DNA of 64,000 bases from positions 8,675,431 to 8,739,430 of the forward strand of contig NC_088322.1 in assembly GCF_910592395.1 (NCBI RefSeq), given 5' to 3'. This DNA comes from Lineus longissimus. Taxonomy: Eukaryota; Nemertea; Pilidiophora; Heteronemertea; Lineidae. The notes beneath the pieces were generated by a model that was not told the DNA's origin, did not search any database, and saw only the letters and a program-made list of their open reading frames with translations. The number at the start of each line of letters is the position of its first letter. Position 1 is the stretch's first letter. This document shows, in pieces, positions 25,041 to 36,270 of the stretch. Position numbers and translations under genes: made by a program.

Positions 25041-27415
25041 CGCCTCGCTGAATAACCATTAAAGGAATTTCAGAAACTTGAAAACATTTTTTTTCTCATA
25101 GTGCACCGACCCCCGATAGCCCAATTAATTAGTCATAATAGCGAAATCGTGTTAATTAAGATACACAATGCCATATACATATAAAATAGGGAGGCATTAT
25201 TATGATCCAGGTATTTTATCATGAAGTTCAAGGTTTTTTTCATACTTCAAAGACTTCCAATCGCTATTTGCTTCTTGTTGCAAAGCAGTCTTCATCTTAT
25301 AGCAAGTTTTTTTAGCGAAGAAGATGTATTATTCTTTGATGCTGTTGTTGATCTCAACTGCAAAAAAGGACGGCAAACCAAAAAGCTCTCTTCTAGCAAA
25401 AGTGATAGCAGCTTTGACGTTATTATGCACCGAATGGCACAATCGTTGTACTAAAGAGCCATATTCTTTGAAGCACTATGAGTGCATTGCACTTTCTGCA
25501 CTGAATGACACAATGCGTGTGCTTTGATGTATTATGTCTACCAATGCATCATTGTGCAGAAATGCACTGGCCTTTGTATATAAATATGCACTCATCTAAT
25601 AAGTATATGGAATGACAATGTTATTGCATGAAAGTTAGAAAATAGGCTGACTAAAGGTACAATAAAGATCCGTAGTTGGTAATAGGATTAACATGATGAA
25701 AGTGCCAGGGGTGTTGTGTTACTAATGGCTGTCTACTTTCTTTAATCTCGTGGAGATTGAAAAGTGTTACTAATTAATTTTCTTGAAAACTAACTTTGTT
25801 GTGCAGCGATGATCCAGGGGTGACTATCAGGCCATGTTGCTGCTGTTTACATCATTGTTGACTTAGGAAGTATGATATAGATATAAATACAATGTAATAT
25901 ACAGTTCAATTACGCAGTTATGTAGACGCTTAGAGCGATTAAGGGCCTCAGCTAACGATCTTTAATTATGATATTTCAATTTCCGGATTTTAGTCTTCGG
26001 GCAGAAGCACCCTTTCCCACCCCACCGTACCGTGTTAATACTAAGCCATTCAGCAAGAAAGCACCCAGACGAGGTCTCGTCGGCAATATCGCTGCTTTAC
26101 CGGCCAGATAAAATGTAGTATTGTACACGAGCTCACAGAGAACTGCTAACAAAATATGCTTTAGTGTCTTGACCAGGAACACATCGGGGCGAGGCGGTCA
26201 GAAACCGAAAATGGTTTATCCGACAACATCAGCATGGGTACCAGTAGTTTGTAATAGCAGCTAGGAGATCCTTAACATGCGGATCGGGAATAATCTGTAA
26301 GACAAATCAACCAGATAAATTGAAGTATTTTCACTGTTCCGAGCCCGAAATGATTCGATATATAGATGGCTTAGTCAGAAAAAGGCTATACCTTGGAACA
26401 CGCGGCGAAGCCTGTAAGACAAATCACCCGGAGAGATTGCAGTTTTCGACTACACTAAGCCCGCATGGCCTGCTCGAGGATTCACCATGGAGGGCTTGGT
26501 GTCAGTGACAGATCGGTTACGCACTGGCAGGAAAATAAATCAACGGGAGATTGCATTTAACCCTTTGTCACGTAATCGGTCCCGAGCGTAAGAACATGGA
26601 TCTACACATCATTTTATTACAGTGTCTAACCACACCCACTAGCAGTGAGCTGCTATCAACTGCGATCTACGGCGAACTCCACCAAGTTCCACTTACTTAT
26701 TCATACCCGTCGACCCGCACCGGAATATGGTCAGCTAAACCTTATATAGTCCATCCCTATAAAAATGATAGAAAAGACTCTCACTCTGCCTTTCGTGGCA
26801 CAGGATAGGTGTTGAATTTGAAAATGTCCAAGGATAAGATGTCTGAGGAACAAATGATTATATTATGCGCTTTTTATATGTGAGATATATTGTCTGCCAT
26901 CGCCTCTATCGAACTATACATGTACCGTATTTCGTCAGCGTACAATAGGGCCGGACACTTTTTCAGGGGGACATTTTTTACTTCTAAGGCGGTAATACAA
27001 TTCATTTTGCCCAATATTGCCCGGCCGGTCTTTTCAAAATGAACCAGCAAGTCTGGTTAGACATTCATGAAACCAATCTGAAATTATCATTTGATATATG
27101 GCCACTTGCTGTGCTACGACTTATAATAGCGTGGCCTTTTATCTGACGCAGGCCATTTTATGTCTGTATCTCCTTTGAAAATGCCTTCATTCCATCCATC
27201 TCATCAATAGTGTCTTCTATGCGAATACAAATGTCCAAGTTAAACCGGTAGAACGTATAAAAATTTAGTTACTAAATGAAGTAGAGAGAATAACAGTTTC
27301 GTTAACACGTACTGAGGCTTCTAGTTGACGTTAATAGCCAGACAGGAGAGCCCGAGTGAGCCTTCTGGGATATCAAGTGAGTTATCCATCCAATTTGTAA
27401 GAGAGCAGACGAGAC

Positions 27416-27548
27416 TCACGTGACGTGTTTCGACCAATCACTCCTCGTGATTCTTGTTTATGCCCCAAATGGCGTGGTTGGTGGACAGACAGTCTAACCA
27501 TTTGTCCGAATCAGAACGAGCCGGCTTCCCAACGGTAACGCGGGCGCG
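27416..27548 (+). promoter_or_regulatory. Promoter-like motif cluster without an assigned gene
   Basis: Within 135 bases: TCACGTGACGTG (27416-27427, E-box overlapping half-CRE), CCAAT (27434-27438), AAATGGCG (27467-27474, YY1-like, containing an ATG) and GCGGGCGCG (about 27539-27547). The ATG opens a 36-codon frame. CpG density here looks higher than in the surroundings. No downstream exon could be identified, so promoter activity is a guess from motif clustering. Confidence 0.25.
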
Positions 27549-30500
27549 TTTACTTGGCATCCAGATTCAGCAGTGTTAACTCCTAAAATGTAGTATTTTG
27601 ATACGTGATCGCCCATTTGAGCAGCAATGATTGTGTCATGTTAAATAAATCTGATAATGGTTGCAAATTGATTTTACTCTTGACTTGAAAGTTTAAGTGA
27701 GTTCCCCTTTACTACGTCTTCAGGTGTAAAAATTATAAAGGGCTCTGAACTCAAGTGTAAAATTCACAAAGAACCACCACACAAGTACAGTGCAGTCACA
27801 TTCTGAATATCATGCCCGCCGAAGAAATTCTTCAACTTGTTTTTATATGGTGCTGCCGACATTAAATTACTGTCTTGGGCCCCTTTCTTAATCATAACTA
27901 TCATCGATGACTATCAAAGTGTAAGTTTTTGCAGAGACACTCTTGGAATGGTACTGGTATCATTGCGTTTTTAATGTCACGCCAAGTCAACCACCATTTC
28001 TCTTGTCTAAAGGTCATATCCCGGAACACGATTGAACATTTGATATGCAGACATGGGAACATTTTCTACCAGCATGTTTATTGGTTACTTTGACCCCGTA
28101 ACATTTGAGAAACCGCTGGTTATTGCTTGACGTCTAGGGAATGGTCTTCCTTCGTGCCGCTGAGTTATCAATAATATTGTTACATTGAAATTGGTTAACG
28201 TTAAGGCTGTGGTATTAAAGAGCTACTCGCGGGAAATTGGCTTTGGCTGTGTCCATAACGAGATAAGCCGCGTCAGAAACAGATGATACTGTGGTGATGC
28301 ACTGTGTGTATACAACTGAAATAGTGACGCTTCTTCACAAGAACCTCAGCAAGCCGCAAAAGCCGCCTTAGCATTTTATAGCCAAGGCCAAAATGACCCG
28401 AGTAATGGCTTTTTAAGGGAGACGAAGGAGACAATGACAGACAAGGACCCGTGGTGACAAACTTCTACTTCTAACACCAATAGTGTCAAACTCCTCTAGC
28501 CAAGGTCGAAATGACAAAGGCGAAGAGAGCCTATTGGGAAATTAGTGCGTTCCTTAACGAGAAATACGGAGCTAAGGGAGGTCAGTGGTCGATTCAAAAT
28601 AATTTTCCAGCTTCACTGTACTCAGTTAAACCCTGATATTTGACTGGTTCGGGAAATGGAAATGAAATTATTGACTCGTAGGTCAGAGTCAGAGGCTCAC
28701 TGTGAGACGAATTACTGAGGGTATGTTAGATGAGACGATGAAGCCGCATTCCGTTGTACCTGAATGTCTATACCAGGCCAAGTAAAAGATTCCTCACCGG
28801 TTGACGGTAGAGCCATAAGTGGACTCCATACCTCCATAATAGGTCACGATGCTAGTGATGATAATGAATGGTGATGATAATGATGATGACTTGCTGTACT
28901 CAGTTGAACTCTTACATGTACCTTATGTATTTCATGACTCTCATTTTCGGAGCAAGGGCCAATTGGGAAATTGGCTTGGTAGTATTTTTCCGACAAAGAC
29001 ATTGCTGTAAGAGTCTCTGCAATTCAACATGGGAGATTAAGCAGGGTCGCAGTCGGAAGGATAGCAACCTTGGGACCACTCCTTGAAGCAAAATCCTTTA
29101 TCCAAGAATATGAATGTGCAGTAATGCACTATGTATCCGCCGTCTCTAGCTAGACGATCAGAAAATAACTTCTGAGAGGAAATGATGAAGGGATCGAGAG
29201 AAGTCAAATTTACTGCGGAGTTTTATTATTCCATTAGACATGAATAGTCGACATTCAAGAATAACGACCTCATCCCATTCCAGATATATTGTCAGTCTGA
29301 TTACTTTTGACGCATTTTCCCTTTATTTCCGATCGCAGGTGCATCGTCCCAGATCATAAATATCCTCTGAAAATGAGCTTTCAAAGTAATTTATTTCGTA
29401 ATATATCATTTTAGATCTAGACGTACGGAATCGAAGTTTTAAACATAAAGTCAGTTTAGACAAAATAATCTTGTTTTCTGAAATATTTTATGTATACGCG
29501 TAATTATAGGGTAATTTTTCAAGACTCTATCCCGCTCATCTTTGACATGTTTGAGACCTAACTGCAGACCGAACTGCAGTGACATCCATAATTTATCAAA
29601 GTGGTGTGATACGAAGAATGCTTTAACACCTTCATACATTTAATAACGTCAGAACATTTTAGTGGAAGTCTGCCGTCTCCCGACTAGGAACAACACGTGA
29701 TTACTGAATTTCAAATATTCCACTATTGAAAGTATCTTTTCAGGTATAAGTCGAAGATGTCTAATTCGTTGACTAATAATTCAGCCTCGAACTGAAGACG
29801 GAGTGAAAGTCGAAATGGGCGCCTCTCTTTAATATTGATAATAAAAACAACAATAATAATGATAATTATAAATCTAGCATCTCTGGTCTGCGGCGGTATG
29901 GCTGCGGAACCATATGCGTATCAACATACATGTCACTGTATTGACATTGTATTAGTACTGGCTTGATATTAATGTTGACAAACGCGATCAATGCGAAGGC
30001 GATATTGGGCGCCATTGGCAGATGATACTGGCGGTACGGTGTGCAATCGGAAAAGAATTCCGAGGCAGGGTGCATGATTGCGAAGCAGTAGGCGTGCAGT
30101 ATTCAACCAGAGTCTTTAAAATTTCAAATCTATTTGAAAGACTCTTTCAAATTTCAAATTTTGAAAGTCTCTGATTCAACTAAGAGACGGCAGATAAGCA
30201 CTTCTACACTTACATAAGGCGTACGTCTCTTTAATTTCAGTTATGATATACAGAGGTGCGTCTTCTGCAATTGTACAGGTCGTCTACACTGTTGGAATGT
30301 ATGTCTTGTTAGTAGACCGCGTAAAGTTTTGTTATCAAAAGCTGCTGCGCCATGCAATGCGGAAAGCTTCTGTCATGCTTCGACAAAACGAATGATGAAT
30401 CGTGTATATAATGCAAGCTACTGGGCACTTCTGCACAATCGAACGGTTAATCGTTCAAGCGCTCTGGTTTCTCCAAGCTTCCCGCTTAGCACCTGCTCGT

Positions 30501-30844
30501 GTATTCCCTACCAGATATAACTATCGCCCAAGAAACGTCGCAACAAAGGTGTGTATTCATACTAGGGAGTACATGTACGTGTTATCGGGGAAAAGAAAGG
30601 AGCACTTAGTCGTTAACGCTACCCGTTCGAGTCTGATGGGATGTGCTGCCATCAAAGAGTAGATATCATATTTATAACTGAATGGTCGAACATTTCCCAT
30701 TTCAATCCCTCGGTGGCGGATCGGAGTCATGCTTTCACTTCGTCACAATGTGAATAAAAAGCAATCCATTAAGGCGGCTGATCCCTACTTTACTTACGCT
30801 CCGCGACTACAGATCCGGCCAACGGTCACCGTCTAAAATACATA

Positions 30845-31005
30845 CAGTAAAACATTTTATTAAGGACACCCTTGGGACGTCCTTATTAGAGAGTTACCCT
30901 GATTCCAGAGGTCAATTTGAATGAAAATGACATGGTTTGGACAAAACCATTGTCCTTATTAGAAAGGGGTGCCCTTAATAGAGAGGTGTCCGCTGAAGAG
31001 AGATT
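30845..31005. repeat. Cluster of GTCCTTATTAGAGAG-type repeats
   Basis: Variants of one short word recur: TTTATTAAGGACACCCTTGG, GTCCTTATTAGAGAGTTACC, GTCCTTATTAGAAAGGGGTG and CCTTAATAGAGAGGTGTCC. Direct and inverted copies are mixed. Probably a fragment of a dispersed repeat; its class is not determined. Confidence 0.45.
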
Positions 31006-34000
31006 ATAGTTGAAACCCATTGATGTCACCGATTCTATCTGTATCTCGAAGCCGACAATTTATTTTAGAATCGACTGTATATTGAAAATTCTAACCGAGG
31101 ATTGCTTATACGAATATTGCATCACACGCTTCGCGCGCTCAAGAGTCTATTTTCTCATTTCTATTTGCCTGGTGAAGTAGCGGGAAAGATCTCCTTGTAA
31201 ACGTCCCATGTGCATAATATCACGAATACGGGGATGTATTGGTGGATTGGTATGGAAGCACTGGTAATGTAGTGTAGACCAGATGGCTGTTACGAAGCGA
31301 AATCTTAGACTGGATGCTGCATATGCCTGGTGAAAACGTTCAGCTTAGAATGTCAACTAACTCATCATTCTAGAAAAGATGACTTTGGGAACTTTCCGGC
31401 GTATCATTAAGCCTACAAATGATTGATTTCGAAGATTGCAGAAACTACTACCAATTTGCAATGTAATTGTACGTGACATATTACATTATGTACAATCTTA
31501 AGCGGACTCCCATAAACGAATATACAATTTCCGTTTTATCAGTCTTTCAATAAATTCAACGCATATACGTTACAACACGGATACTGAAATATGCAATGGA
31601 AGTAGCGAAGTTGTCACTTTAATTCCATGCTGATTTTCAGTGCCTTTTTATATCAAATCGAATCAAAATTGACATGTTGAGGTTTCAGACTACACAGAAT
31701 GTGATTAACGACATCCTATACAGATGCCTCACAAAATAGAGACGCTGGATATTAGTCTTAATTGCGATTGCATTTTGTTCCACCATCTGGGTCAACTCCC
31801 TGTCTGATCAGTGGGTGAGCCACTTATATACATTTGCGCTGAACCCAGCGAGCTATCAGACGATTATCGAATTACTTGATAGGTCCTTAACCTGGAAAAT
31901 GTCTCGATAATGCAGTTTTATAAAGAATTGCACATCATTGATGGAATTCTAGATACTAGAATGTGAGGTTGTGGCAAGAACATAATGATCATAATAATCA
32001 CACATCATATGATGCATGATTACGCATTAATTGTTTTACAGCGAAGAAACAGTGCACCACTCATTTCATGAATTACTCTTTAACAGGAAAAGGGGTGACA
32101 GAGTTGAATGATCATTATTAACTCGCACGAAAAGAGCTAAATTGATATTTAACGCTTAACTGGATCTAACCTTAGCTTGTCGCATGTGATGACATCAATT
32201 TAAAGAAAAAAGTGCATATGCGAGTTTTTCATGATTCTGCTGTCGACGTCTTCCAGTGCTGTTCTTGCTTAGCCGTGTTTGCAGAAGAAGAATTGATGAA
32301 CGTCAAGATAACGAATACGATATCGTCACGAAAACATAATCACATTACACGAGATGAAGAAGAAGCGCACGTCGAAACAGCGGGGAAACCATGCACCACT
32401 TATTCTCAAATTGCCGCATTCGCGATGAATGCAGAGCTGGGAAAAGGTCATTTGACTGAAGTAAGAACTACTTCAAAGATATTTCAAATGTCAAACATGA
32501 TTTATTAAAGACATAATACATCATTAGCGTAATCATGACCGTAGGCAAAGCCGCGTCGTTCAAATTGCCATGTGCAGAAAGGGGAATGTTATCACATTCT
32601 AAAAATCTTTCTCAAGCAATGCGACGGTTCAGGTTTCGGAGCTTGTGTTGATGTTATTTTGAATGTCATGATTAGGCAAAGGCGTGATGTACGTGCTTTT
32701 TAATGCCGTGATTGATTTTTCTGTTTCGTAAAACCTTGCTGACTCTCCTATCTATTTCTGTTTCTGGATCAAGAAAAAAGCAATTTATATTATTATCGGA
32801 TTCATTTGTTGTATGCACCAAATATTGATAATTAGGAAAAGTTGAGATGTGCCTGTAACTGAAGTAGTCACGCTTTTCTTTCTCGCAGTGTCTCGGGATT
32901 ATTATTGTGGTACTGCCATGAGTTTAGCCTGTCACCGCAGTCAGGGAATTATATCTCAGGAAAGCCTTAATTCGCGGTAGTCATCCGTGAGTGCATGAAT
33001 CTGTAGAGTGGTGGCCGTGTGGGCGGTTTTATCATAGCGTAGACGGTAAAGAAATGAGACATGAGATATTTTCTTAGCAATAGGAGGACGTCATATACAT
33101 GCAGGTACATGTATGTACAGGAGATGGCGACTTGTGGTGGTGGTTTTGGTTGTGAAACGTATTCACTGCCCAATTTCAAACAGGGTAAACTGACTAAATG
33201 ATCGAAAAGGTCAGAGCCAAGACAACATACATGTATGTGCATTATACATGTCTTGAGAAAACAGCAAACCTGCCACATTGATTGTTTTCGCTCTTATGCA
33301 TGTGAAACGTTCTTTTTACGAACACAAATCACATGGTTACATCGTTAGCCTCCGTATCATCGAGTTTTCCGCTTGATGCTATTGCACTACTTTTTTCTCT
33401 TTACAAATATTTGCTCTCATATACGCTGTGTCGTGTACGCTGTAAATAGGCAATTATGTTGGATTGATGAAACTAACTCGCCAGGAGAATAGCAGTAGTG
33501 TCTAATTTATGATGGGTAATCTCATGGGTCCCAATGTTGTCACATTAACCGCCTGATTGATATCCCACAAACAAATAAGCATCTGTTCACATCCATGTGC
33601 TCTACCGTGTACATACAGCGAAGCACCAGCGACGAGATCATTGTTTGGGTACTGCGCAGCTCACATCTTTGGTGAAGCGTGTTCTAAACGGATAACCGAA
33701 AGTGCTTGTGTGCCGTGCATCTTAGAACTCACTAAAGAAAAGGTTTTTTTTACATCATTATCAAAATACCTGGACAATATTGATCCTGTACACATCTGGA
33801 GACGGCAATACACATTATCAAGCTGATGGGTTTCAGACACGCTCACAAGGTTTTTTTTATCAGTCTTGAGTTTGTGACTGTTCAAAAATGCTTTCACATG
33901 TTGGATTGAGCGGACACGTATTTATAAGCGACTCTATATCTATGCTAAATTAAATTGATATTTCAATTTAACGGTACATGAAAGTATACACCACAGCACC

Positions 34001-34387
34001 GTTGCAGCATCCCGCAGGAACCTAGGATCTCACTAATAGTCCTTTGAATAATTCATCAGAGTACCTATTCAGCAATACGCCCACTCTATCAAGCATGAAC
34101 TTGTCTGATCGTGGAGCTATATGGTTTGCTTAGAAATATGAAAATTATGTTTTCCTTGTACCTATCATCAAAAATGTATAACAGCAATTTTGTTTCTATT
34201 GAATTTACAATATGTTCATCTTGTCAAGCGCGGCAGGACCTGAACAAGGTATTGCTTATGAAGAATATCAAAATCACATTTTTGCAGGAGGACATGCTGC
34301 TAGATTCAATGCATGCTCTGAGTGGTATGTGATATTCAATCCTGGGACAGTTCAAACAAATCTTAAAAGACGACCACGTTAAACTAC

Positions 34388-34968
34388 GTTAAACTACGTT
34401 AAATGATATGATATGATATGATATGATATGATATGATATGATATGAAATTAACTTTTATATAGCGCCTTTCCCACTGCATACAATGTTCAAAAGCGCTCA
34501 TCACACTCCAAAATGTTCTTGGAATAGGACAGTTTTCAAGTTCTTTTTGAAAGAGTTCGAGTCAATTTCTTTCCTCAAGTCATGAGCTAGCGCGTTCCAC
34601 ATTCGAGGGGCATGCACTGAGAATGCCCTTGCCCCAAATGTTACTAGCCTGAATGGACGCTCAATGAGAAGATGCTGTGTCTCAGAACGGAGTGATCGGG
34701 TGGTAGTGTACGGGCAAATGAGTTCGTTGATGTAGAGAGGCGCCAGGCCGTTCACAGCCTTGAATGGGAACACCATCAATTTAAACTCAATCCGTTTCGG
34801 AACTGGCAACCAGTGTAGTTGCATCAGGATCGGGGTAATATGTTCCCATGGTTTGGTCCTGGTGACCAAACGCGCAGCACGGTTCTGAATAAGTTGCAAT
34901 CTATCCAGTGACGATTCAGCGATTCCCGCAAGGGTACTATTGCAATAGTCGAGTCGTTAAACTACGTT
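34388..34968 (-). mobile_element. 5'-truncated CR1/L2-like LINE insertion with 13-bp target-site duplication
   Basis: On the minus strand (34955 to about 34501) the frame reads RLDYCNSTLAGI, QLIQNRAARLVTRT, LHWLPVPKRIEFKLM, PLYINELI and FGARAFSVHAPRMWNALA, the canonical C-terminal region of CR1/L2-like reverse transcriptase ORFs. The 132-codon part has no stop. A 3'UTR with the family-typical AAAGGCGCTATATAA follows, then an eight-copy GATAT tail (34405-34445). GTTAAACTACGTT occurs on both sides (34388-34400 and 34956-34968), a direct target-site duplication. The insertion is complete at its 3' end and truncated inside the RT, so it cannot move by itself. Confidence 0.85.
34405..34445. repeat. 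Pentanucleotide microsatellite (GATAT)8
   Basis: Eight uninterrupted GATAT units form the 3' tail of the LINE fragment. Simple-repeat tails are normal for CR1/L2-clade elements. Confidence 0.9.
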
Positions 34969-35408
34969 GTGCTTTCAATGAAGTGAGAACTCCATGCATT
35001 CAAGTCAAAGGGTGATAAAATTGGTTGCCATATGGAATTTTTACATCCTGTCTCCATAGTAACTGGAATTGTTTTAATTATTTGATGCTTCGTATCTACC
35101 ACGAGAAAGAACGAAAACGATCTTGAGTGGGAATGAAGCCCATCACTATGAGATGAAAACCGTGGGTCATGGACGTTGATGGATCTATACTCAACCTGCA
35201 TTTGAATTGAACATTAGCAAGCACACCGTGCCAATTAAATTTTGTCGAGCTGTGTCATTCGGAAACTATATGCTTGCCATTTATTTGCTCTAATACGAAT
35301 TCTTCAGTAGAGAAGTTTTCTGTGATGACAAAATTAAGCAACAGGGGGAGCGGCACCGATAATCTTTGTGCAGGCCAGGCCTTTTTGACATATTTTCTTA
35401 AATACTAC

Positions 35409-36180
35409 TTAAAGGGAATGGCCCGCCAAAAAATGGGGAGTTTTGGACGGCCCGGTCAAAACCTTAGGCGGGAATAAGGTTTCATTGATAAATATAAGGA
35501 GTTTCAAGGCCCCCAAATCACTTGTAAGGTTCAATAGATACTGGCCTTTCATTGGTTTACCGTCTGCGTATCATTTACATACTCTCATTTTGAAAAATAT
35601 GACAATATTTACGATCACGTTATTGATTTTTGCAACATTTTTGGTAACGCGCCCCTTGCGGATCTGTAAGGTACCATTCGGATGCTTGAAAAATGCTTGT
35701 CTCGTCGATTCGCTCGCGGATAAACGCATCAGGTTGACTGCAGCAACTTTTAATTGTTGGAGACAGAGAAGGAAGGAATATGATTATCAGTTTGATGAAA
35801 ACTTTGCAAAAATTCTTCTTGGGACTCGAAATCCATACTACTATTCTCTCCATTTTCCATTTTCTCCTCTCTCCAACTCACTACTATCGCTATTGACTGC
35901 GTAACATACACTAACATTCTTTCGCTATCATTGCTAACTTCATTTACTAGAACACTGGCCTCTTTGTAGCCGATTATGTAACCCATAGTGGAAACACCTG
36001 ACAGCGCCGCCCGGCATGATCCACGTGCTACTGGCATATTTATAACTCGTAGTAAATAAGGATGTAAAAATATGCAAATGAGATGCCGTATATGGAAACC
36101 ATGACGTCACTAAGCAGTTCTTATTTCTGCTACGGGTGGCGCTGTTGCTTGCTTCTGGAGGCGCTATTCAACCTCTTTAA
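35409..36180. mobile_element. TTAA-flanked non-autonomous DNA transposon (copy 1, 772 bp)
   Basis: Starts TTAAAGGGAATGGCCCGCCA and ends AACCTCTTTAA. It is nearly identical along its whole length to 39891-40663. TTAA flanks both ends of both copies, and the inner ends are weakly inverted (AGGGAATGG / AGAGGTTGA). The flanking DNA GACATATTTTCTTAAATACTAC + TTAA is present again, uninterrupted, at 36213-36270, which shows the empty site. Frames inside (35443-35904, 35750-36037) are not preserved between copies because of an indel near 35697, so it looks non-coding. TTAA targeting suggests the piggyBac superfamily, but the termini are not diagnostic. Confidence 0.8.
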
Positions 36181-36270
36181 TGGAAGCGAATCAAAAACGG
36201 TTTCTTTGTCATGACATATTTTCTTAAATATTACTTAATGGTAGCGAATCAAAAACGGTTTATTTGTCAT

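Larger units (their letters stand above)
16139..34376. other. Gene-poor, repeat-bearing region of about 18 kb
   Basis: No coding region with a recognisable domain was found on either strand. Open frames are short (mostly under 100 codons) and often overlap on opposite strands. Items listed separately: minisatellite 17176-17328; MITE family 2 copies 21677-22002 and 22667-22806; MITE family 1 copy 24900-25040; promoter-like cluster 27416-27548; and a GTCCTTATTAGAGAG repeat cluster at 30845-31005. An ATCACGTGAT palindrome at 16781-16790 lies about 640 bases upstream of the dispanin start and may belong to its promoter. A degenerate repeat (GTAAGACAAATCA...GAGATTGCA) occurs near 26296, 26413 and 26531. 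Distal regulatory DNA or non-coding RNA genes cannot be excluded. Confidence 0.45.

Noticed and set aside
25221-25454. 77-codon frame with signal-peptide-like start
   Set aside because: Low-complexity, overlapped by another frame, no support for transcription or splicing.
35443-35904. 153-codon frame inside the TTAA element, also present in copy 2
   Set aside because: An indel near 35697/40181 shifts the frame between nearly identical copies, and the opposite strand is equally open; no transposase motif.
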